A stretch of DNA of 53,866 nt from Scatosoma sp045594025 (GTDB lineage Bacteria > Bacillota > Clostridia > Christensenellales > Borkfalkiaceae). The position numbers and the translations under genes were made by a program. The first letter of the stretch is position 1; each line of letters begins with the position of its first letter. The stretch lies in assembly GCA_045594025.1 (NCBI GenBank), contig JAZNXS010000016.1, positions 1-53,866 of the forward strand. The letters run 5' to 3'. The notes under the pieces are model-generated. The model was not told the DNA's origin, ran no database searches, and saw only the letters and a list, made by a program, of their open reading frames with translations. Of this stretch, positions 1-9,500 are shown one piece after another.

Positions 1-2976
1 CCAAGCTTTTGCAGGCAAAGCAATAAAGTCTGCAGAATCCTTCCAACCGCTACTTACGCTGCCTGCCAAATGGAACGTATACGCTGTATCGGTAGGATTA
101 TAAATGTAGAATTCAAAATGGTCATAACCTGCAGGCAAAGCTGCCGCTAAAGCACCTTTCTGGAAATCAACCATCGTATCCTTATTGTTATTATCAATAA
201 ACCACTGACCTTGCTTAACGTTATATACCTTACCGTATTCGTTGGTCGTACCCGTATCCGTCATTTGGCCCAAAGATAAGCTTACTTCTACCTTATTGCT
301 TACAGGTTCGTCAGGTGTTTCTTCTGCTTTTACACCGTAGAAGCTTGTAATCTTCCATTCACCTACCAAAGAAACTGCATTAGGATCTTGAAGCATAAGG
401 TAAATTTTGCCTGCATCGTTTTCAGCGCCTTTAGCAAATACCGAAACGTCCACCTCAACCTTCGTCCAACCGTTTGCGGAAAGCATAACCGTTACTAATC
501 CCCAATTTGCTTCACCATAACCGGCGTGGATGGTAAGTCTCATTTCGCTTGCAAGAGGGTTGTAGATGTGGAAGTATACTTTTTCATAGCCCGTCGTATC
601 GATTGCAGGGTGTTGGATGGATTGTTCTACAATTTCTCCAAGCGCAATCGTAAATACGTCGCCATACGTTTCATCCGTCGCTTTCCCAACCGTGATTTCA
701 GTACCGTAATCCCACTTGCTAAGCGTCTGCGTCTTTGCATACAACAAGACGTCTTCAGGAGCCTTTTCTACTTGATTCCACTTTGCTGTCAACGTAATAT
801 CTTCGGTAATTGCCGTGCTGAAATCCCACGCCTGGTCGTCTAAGTACCAACCAAGGAATTCGTATTCGTATTCTTCATCTACCTTTTCAGGCGTTGCAGG
901 CTGTGCTACAGCGCTACCTTCGTTAACCGTTGCAGGCTCAACTGCATTACCGCCGTTCGAATCGAATGTTACGGTGTATTGCGCATAATTGCTTACGTTA
1001 ATCCCTGCAGGAAGCGCTTCCATAGGACTATTGTCTATATTCCAGAAAAGAGGAGCACCTACGATAGTCTTAACGTTTACGTTATCGAATGTACATCCGT
1101 CTGCTGTATCCGCGAACAACGAGCTGTGCGTATTTGCGCTAAATTCGATATTTACATTGCTAAGCTGCGTCTTTCTCATAACCAATGCAAAGAAATATGC
1201 GCTATCGCCCATAACAACGTTTTTAAAGCTGATATTTTGAATCTTAGATCCTGCGCCAAGCGCACCGAATAAGCCGTTCGTCCAAGCTGCTACGTTAAGA
1301 TTGCTAATCGTATAATTATTACCTTCCAAAACGCCGCAGAAGCCAATATTTTCTTGCCATGCATGCTTAGATGCGGGCAACGTCCATTCGCTTGCGTCAA
1401 TATCGTTTGCCAATACGTAGTAACCCGTATTTTGCGTTCCGCCATTTTCTACAGTATCAGCACCCATGTAAACGAGAGTTTCCAAATCGGCTGCCGTTTG
1501 AATCAATTTATCAACAAGCTTCGCTTCTACCACGAGAGAGCATTCTACGCCGTCGATGACGTAATCTACGGCAAGCGTCAAGATATAAGGTTTCCATTCG
1601 CCGCTAGGCTTTTCATACTTATCTGCCGCAAACGAATAAGTCATACCTTCGTTCGTGAATTCGATATCTACTACTTCACCGTCTCTTGCTGCCAAATATG
1701 TACCGTCTTTCATACGGATAATTTGCTTAACGGAAGAAATGCTTACGTTTTCTGCGTCGTGAATGAATGCAGAAAGATCGATAGCCAAGTTATCCGCGTC
1801 TACGTAAGGGGACTGATAATTCATTGCATAGAATGCCTTTTTCTCGCCGCAAACGCATTCATACGTCATCTTCTTCCAATCATCTGCGTCTTCCTTCCAT
1901 GCATAGCCGTGGTTTACAGTAACGGTAGCCGTCGCTTCTGCGCCAAGCGCCGTTTCCGTTTCCGCAATGGTTACTTTTGCGGTATACGTCTTACCTGCAA
2001 CAAATGTAGAAGGTTCTACCTCCGTTTCCTCATCGTAATAGGTAATTACGATATTGCTATCCGCCAAGTTAGAGGAAGCTTGAATAGAGGGCGCAACGCT
2101 GCATACCGTTTCATACGTCTCTTCTACGCCAAAAATTTCTACCGCTTCTTTCGCAACGGTAATCGCTACGTCAAAGGAGAAACCTTGATAATTTACGGTT
2201 ACCTTTGTATCGCCAATCGCAAACGCCGTTGCGTTTTCCGTAGCGTATGTATAGGTCAAGAACTGATTATCTACGATTTCACCTTCACAATCGTTACACT
2301 TATAGACAACAACCATACCGGTAGGATCAAACGCTTCGCCTGCCTTATAATTAAGCTTTGTGGGCTGCGTTTGTGCAATGATCAACGTCGTTGCCGAGTG
2401 ATTCGTTGCATCAATTTCCACTTCGACATTAGTAATTTCATTCTTTGTCAAATCAAACAACTTATCGCATTCGCCACAAGTATAATGATCGAGAACGCCC
2501 TTTTCACCGCACGTTGCATCCTTACCTTCTACAAAAACGTAATTATGCGTTGCAGCAATGGTGGGGATCGCTTCAAGAGTCGCTTTATCCTCATCAAAAA
2601 TCAAATCGCAACCGTTACATGTATAGTACGCTTCGTTGCCGTCTTCTTCGCAGGTTGCATCCACCGCGTCATGCTTCACGTAATCGTGTTCGTGCGGCTT
2701 CGTTGTGCCAGGACCATCAGGATTCGTGGTACCAGGATTGTCAGGATTCGTAGTACCAGGATCATCAGGATTCGTTGTACCAGGATCATCAGGCGTAGTA
2801 CTGCTGGATTCGCTAGAGCTTTCGCTGCTGTATTCACCGGTGATATAACCGTTGATATCGCCAATGAGGCCATACACGTCATCAACAAGCTCGGTGACTA
2901 TGGAGCCAGCATCGCAACTAGTAAACATTGCCATACAAGCCAACATGCTTAAAAGTGACACAAGTTTCTTTTTCAT
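1..2976 (-). CDS. Large multidomain surface lipoprotein, C-terminus beyond the left edge
   Basis: The frame is open from an ATG at 2976 (GGAGG just upstream) to base 1, so 992 residues are visible and the 3' end is missing. Residues 1-21 form a lipoprotein-type signal (MKKKLVSLLSM..., Cys21 after FTS, a slightly atypical lipobox), so it is probably membrane anchored and outside the cell. Then come a Ser-rich stretch, four 8-residue TTNPDDPG-type repeats (61-92), two CxxC ribbon-like segments (about 95-180), a group 3-like Ig domain (about 197-268), GLUG-type beta-helix repeats (about 500-620), an InlB B-type repeat (FDSNGG...FLGWY, about 667-732) and two beta-sandwich modules (about 760 to the edge). 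The last modules resemble those of the 1928-aa protein at 6585-12371. The product probably binds glycan or substratum; no catalytic motif was seen. Confidence 0.85.
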   Translation of the reverse strand, partial: MKKKLVSLLSMLACMAMFTSCDAGSIVTELVDDVYGLIGDINGYITGEYSSESSSESSSTTPDDPGTTNPDDPGTTNPDNPGTTNPDGPGTTKPHEHDYVKHDAVDATCEEDGNEAYYTCNGCDLIFDEDKATLEAIPTIAATHNYVFVEGKDATCGEKGVLDHYTCGECDKLFDLTKNEITNVEVEIDATNHSATTLIIAQTQPTKLNYKAGEAFDPTGMVVVYKCNDCEGEIVDNQFLTYTYATENATAFAIGDTKVTVNYQGFSFDVAITVAKEAVEIFGVEETYETVCSVAPSIQASSNLADSNIVITYYDEETEVEPSTFVAGKTYTAKVTIAETETALGAEATATVTVNHGYAWKEDADDWKKMTYECVCGEKKAFYAMNYQSPYVDADNLAIDLSAFIHDAENVSISSVKQIIRMKDGTYLAARDGEVVDIEFTNEGMTYSFAADKYEKPSGEWKPYILTLAVDYVIDGVECSLVVEAKLVDKLIQTAADLETLVYMGADTVENGGTQNTGYYVLANDIDASEWTLPASKHAWQENIGFCGVLEGNNYTISNLNVAAWTNGLFGALGAGSKIQNISFKNVVMGDSAYFFALVMRKTQLSNVNIEFSANTHSSLFADTADGCTFDNVNVKTIVGAPLFWNIDNSPMEALPAGINVSNYAQYTVTFDSNGGNAVEPATVNEGSAVAQPATPEKVDEEYEYEFLGWYLDDQAWDFSTAITEDITLTAKWNQVEKAPEDVLLYAKTQTLSKWDYGTEITVGKATDETYGDVFTIALGEIVEQSIQHPAIDTTGYEKVYFHIYNPLASEMRLTIHAGYGEANWGLVTVMLSANGWTKVEVDVSVFAKGAENDAGKIYLMLQDPNAVSLVGEWKITSFYGVKAEETPDEPVSNKVEVSLSLGQMTDTGTTNEYGKVYNVKQGQWFIDNNNKDTMVDFQKGALAAALPAGYDHFEFYIYNPTDTAYTFHLAGSVSSGWKDSADFIALPAKAW
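2699..2794 (-). repeat. Four tandem 24-bp units coding a Pro/Gly/Thr linker
   Basis: Four in-frame 24-bp units (starts 2699, 2723, 2747 and 2771) each encode eight residues of the TTNPDDPG type. They separate the Ser-rich neck of the left-edge lipoprotein from its first folded segment. The units differ by only a few bases, so slippage could change linker length. Confidence 0.85.
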
Positions 2977-3056
2977 TTTTTCCTCCTACTGCCCATTTGC
3001 ATGGACACATTTTTTTATTTTAATGGGCTCTATCACAAAAACGTTTGATAAAGTCT

Positions 3057-3596
3057 TTAGTCCTTAGGTAAGAAGGAATCGGTAAATTTATCCCCTTCCT
3101 TCCAATGCGCAACAAGGGTTACGTCTTGCGTTACTACGTCGTTAGCAAAATCCCATTCTTTTTCGCCAACAAACCAACCGAGGAATTCGTATTCGCATTC
3201 CTTCGTGGTCTTTTGCGGCGTTTGGGGCGGAGCAAGTTTTTCGCCCTTTTCTACGGTAACCGCATCTATCTCCCCTGCGCCGTCCGTATCAAACCGAACG
3301 GTACAATATTGCGTGACTGCGGAATTGCTGCCTTGATTAGAACCACCTACGCTTGACGAAGAACCTGCAGAAGAGCCTCCTCCGCTTGACGAGGAATCTG
3401 TAGACGCGTTTCCTGCGCCGGAAGAAGAATCCTTCGTATCGTCTTCGCCGTTTGAAGAACTCCCGAAAGAACTTACGTTTTGTCCCGATGAGGAGTTGTC
3501 CAAGATATCCGTATTAAAACAACCGCACGAAAATATCATGGACAACGCCAACAAGAATACTGCTATTTTCTTCTTCATCGTTTTCACCCATTTCAT
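3057..3596 (-). CDS. Small surface lipoprotein with one InlB B-type repeat
   Basis: A 179-aa exported protein. A hydrophobic signal (KKKIAVFLLALSMIF) ends in SCGC, either Cys of which could be lipidated. Next comes a 70-residue linker made almost wholly of Ser, Gly, Asn and Asp. The only folded part is an InlB B-type (Flg_new) repeat near 92-167 (VRFDTDGAGEID...FLGWF...VAHW), homologous to the one in the left-edge protein. The outer ATG overlaps the stop of the upstream gene as TAATG, which fits translational coupling. ATG at 3578, preceded by GGGTGA, would give a cleaner signal peptide (MKKK...) and is equally likely. It looks like a single sticky domain on a flexible stalk. No enzyme motif was seen. 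Confidence 0.8.
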   Translation of the reverse strand: MKWVKTMKKKIAVFLLALSMIFSCGCFNTDILDNSSSGQNVSSFGSSSNGEDDTKDSSSGAGNASTDSSSSGGGSSAGSSSSVGGSNQGSNSAVTQYCTVRFDTDGAGEIDAVTVEKGEKLAPPQTPQKTTKECEYEFLGWFVGEKEWDFANDVVTQDVTLVAHWKEGDKFTDSFLPKD

Positions 3597-6556
3597 TACG
3601 CCTTTACGTTACCGTTAACGTCTTGCACCGTAACGCCGTCAGGATATGCCACAATGTCGCCTGCATTACCCGTCGCGCCATTATACGCAAATACAGGAAC
3701 TTCATCTAAGCTTGCTACGATAACGGTAATATCGCTATACGTGGACTTTTCTTCCGACTTAAAGGGAATGTCCGCGCCGTAGAAGCACTCTGCGACATAT
3801 TTCACGCCGGAAACGTCGGAGACGTCTATCGTGATGCCTATAAACTGACAATCAAAGCTGGTTTCGTAAATCATCAAGCCGCTGGTATGGTAAACCGAAG
3901 TACCTGCGATATATTCCGCAAAATGCATCGACACGTTTTCAATAACGCTGTTGAATGCTCTCGTTGCGAACAACGATACGTATGCGCCTTGATCCCCTGC
4001 TTCCATCTTCACGTTCTTAAAGTTTACGTTCTTGATCGTTGCGTAAGACAACGTACCGAATAAACCGTTTACGCCTACCTTCAAATTCGAAATCGTATAG
4101 CCGCGCCCGTCAAACGTGCCGCTAAACCCTCTCGAATTTTCCCAATATCTACCCGTATTCGGCAATTCCAAACCGGTGCAGTCGATATCGTTAATCAATA
4201 CGAACGTACCCTTAAGAATACTGTCGTAACAACCAGGATTGCCATACGAAGAAACGGTATAATCCCTACGTACGTAATGCAGATCTTCCGCCGTCGCAAT
4301 AACTTTCGTAACGCTTTGGCTGTTAAATTTATAGAATTTATTCTTCGTTACAGCAATCAGCGTCTGTGCTGCGTCGCCGTCCTGACCAAAGGTAGGCACT
4401 TGATATTCGCTATCCACGAAATACAATACTTCTCCGTCAATCTTCGAAGCAAGATCCGCAAAGTATACTTTATCGAGCGTAATATCATAGAACGCGTTAC
4501 CTGCTTCACTTGTCAAATCCACAAGAGCTTCATAGTTTGCCATTGCCAGTTTGCAAGTGAACGTATCCGTCTTGGTAGGATCAAACAACGAAGTTGCCGT
4601 AACCGTAATTTCTTCACCGTCGGTAACCGTATCCGAAACGATAGCCTTACCGCTTTGGATTGCTACGTTTGCATTGTTCGTAGTAATCCTCGCATAATTA
4701 TTGTCCAACAAGAACTTATATTCCGTACCAGACACCAAGATTTCCGTTGCCGCCGTGAAGTTTATTTCCCTATTATATATATCTTCATATACACGCTTGG
4801 AAACGGGAACGCCGCTGATCAAAGACCAGAACGCCTCGTCAAACTTCTTATAACGACCTTGCGCGTTGGTGCTTTCTACAAAGTCTATCACGGACGAGAA
4901 TGCAAGCGTCGCATTAGACTTCTTATGTAAAGCGCTCGTACCGCCGATTACGAATACGTTTTTGATGGAAGCGTATTCACTTCCGACGATTTTAATTGAA
5001 TTATTGGTATTGAAGCTCGCCTTTGTAACGTCGATCACACAGTTCGATACGTTTGCCGTAGCCGTCGGTTCTTTAAAGCCGAAGAAGGACGCGCAATGCG
5101 TATTGATGGAGCCGTCGCCTTCATAATGTTGCGTCCCCTTACCCATCGAGGTGTATTCAATATAGATATTCTCAATCGAACCGCCGCCTGCGCCGCAAAC
5201 CAAAGAGCTGTTTGCCGCTACGCTGGCATTTGTAAAGGAAACGTTTTTGATGACGCCGTCAATGTGGAGAACGCCAAAAATACTACCGATTTGTTCGCCG
5301 TTATCGATGCTGATTCCGTCAATCTTATGTCCTTTACCGTCGAAAATACCTTTGAACCCATACAAACCGCCGTTAAACCAGTTTCCTTCCACAGCAGCCC
5401 ACAAGGAATCCAAATCGGCGATTTTAGAAGTGAACAAGCCATTGTATTCGATATCGTTATCCAAAACGAAATAGCCGTCCCAAATTGCCGCATCGGTGCT
5501 GCACGCCGCCTTTGCAAGCGCCGCCATACCGTCAAATTCCTCTTTATTGCTGATAATTTTCGTGTAAAGGTCTGCCTTTATAACGTAACTTGCCAAGCTA
5601 GTTTCCACCCTTAATTCGCGGTTTTCGCCCAACAAAGCCGCCGTTTTGGGAAGCTTATCCTTATCGAACGTAATCGTCTTGTCCTGCGTGTTGAATTCGC
5701 CTACCGATTGACCGTTATACAAAACGCCTCTCGCGATACCCTTTACGTTAGCCTCCAGCGTAAACGTGGAAAGATTTTCCACTTCTACGACAAAGCTTTC
5801 GTTTAACGCAATCGTAGGACGGTATACGGTGACGGAAACGTTTACGGAATATTCCTTGCCGTCGATTTCACAAACGCCGACAACGTCCGTTTCGCCTTCG
5901 CTAACGGAGACGAACTTGTTTCCCTCTGTCGCTACAACGGACGCATTTTCGCTGTTCCACGTGAAGCTATCCATCGCAATGATTTTATTGTTTTTATATG
6001 CCGTTACCAAAGGTACGATAGAGGTTTCGTCGCCGTTTTCCGTAGTCAGCGTGGATAAATCCACGTGATAACCCTTAGCATCAAAACCTACGTTATCGCT
6101 TAACACAAGCGTAATACCGCTATCTTCTTTTACCGTAACGGAAACGCTTCTAAAATACGTGTGTCCTTCGTATTCCAACGAAGCAACAAGCTTCGTTTCG
6201 CCCGTCTTTAACGCCGTGACCGTCGCCACGTTCCCCTCTTGCGAAAGGGATACTACGTCCGAAGGGAAGTCACCGTCTATCGACCAAACGAAAGCAGGCG
6301 CTTGGATATTCTCCGCCGCAGCCGTCAAGGTATAGCTTTCCCCTACGCAAATTTCCACAGAATCCTGATTAACGGAAACCACGGGTACTTGCGGAATAAC
6401 GATTTCTTCCTGACTGCTACTACTGCTGCTACTACTTTCGTTGCTCGATTCAGGTGCCGTTGCCGAGCTGCTATCTTGGGAATTACCCAAGATAGAACAG
6501 CCCGTCATACAAAGCAAAGAACACATAGCAAATAATATGAAATGCTTTATTTTCAT
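3596..6556 (-). CDS. Surface lipoprotein with Ig-like and GLUG-type repeats
   Basis: A 986-aa lipoprotein. I chose ATG 6556 because GAGGG lies six bases upstream; the ATG four codons earlier has no ribosome binding site. The signal MKIKHFILFAMCSLLCMTGC puts the lipid Cys at residue 20. A Ser/Glu-rich neck leads to a Big_2-like Ig domain (VSVNQDSVEICVGESYTLT), then further Ig-like segments. Two beta-helical stretches carry GLUG-type motifs (GIFDGKGHKIDGISI; GTFDGRGYTISNLKV followed by NGLFGTL). The same GLUG type occurs in the left-edge protein. It lies 28 bp after the 1928-aa gene and overlaps the next gene by one base, so the block is co-transcribed. Role: adhesion or glycan binding, inferred only from the fold. 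Confidence 0.85.
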   Translation of the reverse strand: MKIKHFILFAMCSLLCMTGCSILGNSQDSSSATAPESSNESSSSSSSSQEEIVIPQVPVVSVNQDSVEICVGESYTLTAAAENIQAPAFVWSIDGDFPSDVVSLSQEGNVATVTALKTGETKLVASLEYEGHTYFRSVSVTVKEDSGITLVLSDNVGFDAKGYHVDLSTLTTENGDETSIVPLVTAYKNNKIIAMDSFTWNSENASVVATEGNKFVSVSEGETDVVGVCEIDGKEYSVNVSVTVYRPTIALNESFVVEVENLSTFTLEANVKGIARGVLYNGQSVGEFNTQDKTITFDKDKLPKTAALLGENRELRVETSLASYVIKADLYTKIISNKEEFDGMAALAKAACSTDAAIWDGYFVLDNDIEYNGLFTSKIADLDSLWAAVEGNWFNGGLYGFKGIFDGKGHKIDGISIDNGEQIGSIFGVLHIDGVIKNVSFTNASVAANSSLVCGAGGGSIENIYIEYTSMGKGTQHYEGDGSINTHCASFFGFKEPTATANVSNCVIDVTKASFNTNNSIKIVGSEYASIKNVFVIGGTSALHKKSNATLAFSSVIDFVESTNAQGRYKKFDEAFWSLISGVPVSKRVYEDIYNREINFTAATEILVSGTEYKFLLDNNYARITTNNANVAIQSGKAIVSDTVTDGEEITVTATSLFDPTKTDTFTCKLAMANYEALVDLTSEAGNAFYDITLDKVYFADLASKIDGEVLYFVDSEYQVPTFGQDGDAAQTLIAVTKNKFYKFNSQSVTKVIATAEDLHYVRRDYTVSSYGNPGCYDSILKGTFVLINDIDCTGLELPNTGRYWENSRGFSGTFDGRGYTISNLKVGVNGLFGTLSYATIKNVNFKNVKMEAGDQGAYVSLFATRAFNSVIENVSMHFAEYIAGTSVYHTSGLMIYETSFDCQFIGITIDVSDVSGVKYVAECFYGADIPFKSEEKSTYSDITVIVASLDEVPVFAYNGATGNAGDIVAYPDGVTVQDVNGNVKA

Positions 6557-6584
6557 TTGAACCCTCATATATTTCGTTTAAAAT

Positions 6585-9500
6585 TTAGACGCCCCAATCG
6601 CTGTACAAATCGGATAAGAGCCCGTCTGCTTCGCGATACAAGGTAAGCCCAAGCGCAGTTGCGTCCGCCTTGAATGCTTGACGCATTGCAGTTTTATCGC
6701 TAGAAGAATACTTGCTTGCAAACGTCGTGCAAAGCACGTAACGAGGGAACAGACTTTCTTTCGTGATTCTGTTCTTAATCGCCGTCTTTTGCGCGTCGGT
6801 AAGCGTAGTATCCGCATCTACAGCCGCTGCCGCTTCATCACAGAGCGTAACACATTCTTTAAGCCAACTCTGCGTCCAGTACGTCTTTGCGCCAATTCCC
6901 AAGAAACCGCTGGTGTTTTCGATCTCGTCGTAAATACCGCGACCTAAGCCGTCATAATTCGATTCAATCTCTTCACACTTTGCAACGATCTTATCAAAGA
7001 GCGAACGCATCTTCGTGCTTCCTGCGCCGAAGTAGTTCGTGAAGTAAGTATCGAGAACAGTTTCGTAATCCGCATTGACGTCAGCCATAAACTTGGAGTC
7101 GATATATCCCTTCAAATCGCTAAATGCCGTTGCTTCCGTTTCGTTACTCTGGCTCCATACGGCTTTCACGCCAAGCTCTTTAAAGATCTTGTAGTTTTCA
7201 GCCGAAGCCTGCCACGTATTGTAAGGATACATATAGAATTTGAAGTTTGCACCGTAAGCCCAAATGTATACGCTATCAGAAAGCGCGCACCACTTCTTCA
7301 CCGTTGCCAAATGCTCAGCATTATCAGCATGGTTGAAGTTTTCTGCATACTTCGCATTGATAGGAGCAAGCCATACCGTTACACCTTCGTCGCACTTCAA
7401 GTCTTCGCTCGTTTGCGTATAAGTGCCGTTATCGTTAATCTGATAACGCTTCATCAAGGTTACGTTACCGTTTGCATCGATGTTTGCAGGCGCTTTTTCC
7501 GTTCCGCGATATGCAAGGAATGCAATATTCAGCACTCTATCTGCAGGCAAGGATTCCCTAATCTTTGCGTTGATCGCGTTCATCAAATCAATCCAAGCCG
7601 CCGCGAAGCCGCCTTCGCCATATAACGTATCGTACAATTTACAACGCGCACACGTACAATCGTCGCCATCGCCCGTATCCATAATCGAGAAGGAAATATT
7701 TTCCTTTTCGGGCTGTGCGTTGATTTGTACCAACATGTTTGCTGCAATCGCCTCGACCATCGCGTTGAATTCCGTAGAAGAGCCGCCTGCCGTAGGACAG
7801 ATTTGCGTTCTGACTGTGTCTACAGAATCGGTATACGTATAGTACCAAGAAGGATGTGCAGATTGATAGGTTTCCGTAGGCAAGTAATGCAACGTGTTAT
7901 GCATATCCCAACCTTCACTAGAATGAATCCAAATATCACTATTCGATTGCAAGCCCATGCCAAACACTTCGTCTTCCGTCATGTACGTTTGCTTCTGACG
8001 GTAGTCAAAGGAAGGAATTTCCTGCAAGTTCAATGCAGGCAATTCAGTTCCGTCCTTACTGTAGATTACGCAATCCTCGCTAATCATGTCGTAACCGACT
8101 ACCTCACGAAGGAATGCCAATGCGCCCATACGGTATCCATCGTTGCCGTAAGCCATAATCAACACCGTTCTTCCAATTCTCTTGATTGCATACCCTGCCG
8201 TGCCAATCTCGCCTTTCGTAGGAACCGTCCAGCCAAGGCTTGCTGCCACTGTTTCATCCCCAAAGATAATTGCATAACGGTACTTCGTCAGGTTGCTGGA
8301 AGGCATCGTCGATACCAAAGGTAACGTTGCGCCCGTCGCTTGGCAAAGATGTTCTTGCATGAACGTTGCCGTTTCTTTTAAAGCTCTTCCTGAATAGTAA
8401 ATCTTATACTGCGTTGCGCCGTCTACGATGAACGGAGCATCTGTCACGTCGCCGTACAATGCCTCTTCGCAATCGACCAACTTCGTCGTATCTACAACCG
8501 CCTTATAATTCTCGCTGAGCGCTTCAAATGCTTCACGAGCCAACTGCACTTGATATTCGTCAGGAGTTTCGGTATTCAAAGCATTAATACGCTGTTGCAC
8601 TTGTTCGATAATATCCTGCGATTCTTCTGTTGACGAGAAGGAATAAATAGGCGAAATTTGCCAACCCGACGCACTTGCGCCGCTTTCCACACAAATGTAC
8701 GTAAGATAGGTATCATTCGATGTAATCACATCAGGCGTAAATACAACTTCCGTCCAAGCTTGCGCCGTCAACGTAACTTCACTCAGGCGCGCCCACGTTT
8801 CATTTTCCATTGTGTAGAATGTAACGTCGCTTGCGTTGGGGTTGTAAATATAGAAATGGAAGCTATCGTGTCCTTCATTCAAAGCACCGCGCATGATACC
8901 GGGATTGAATGCGCCCAAGTCGGTATTGCTAGACCAACCCTGCGTAAAGTTATATACCGTGCCGTATTGATTCTTTGTACCGCTATCCGCAATATTACCA
9001 AACGACGTATTCGCTGCTTCGCCTAAGTCAGGTTTAACACCAACGATATCCGTAATTTCAAACGAAACGTCCGTCTTATCCGTTCTAAGACCAAGCGCCC
9101 AGTTAGATGCAAAAATATTTTTAACATACATGGTCGCTCCGGAACTGCTTGTATAAGTTCCCGACAAGTCAATTTCTTTTTGGATCCAGTTTCCATCGTT
9201 TGCCCAGTAGCCGTCCAATGACCAGTTATTGTTCCATCCGTCACCCCAACCGTCATTGGTGATACCGTCGGAAAGATATACGTTACAGGAATCGCCTACT
9301 ACGCGGATATTAAAGTAAATTTTTGTATATACGCTAACGTCGGGGAAATTCTTAAATTGAATTGCCACTTTGCCGCCTGCATTCGGCGTTACTTTCAAAT
9401 AGTTGCCGTAATATGCGTCATTACCGATTGTTGCCGTACCGCCAATCGTAGAAGTATAATTAGGTACGTGCGAAGGAATAACGTTTACACCGTCAACCGT

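Noticed and set aside
1354..2952. 532-aa plus-strand frame
   Set aside because: It lies antisense to the left-edge lipoprotein, which has a signal peptide, known repeats and a ribosome binding site. The shadow is open because of codon bias.
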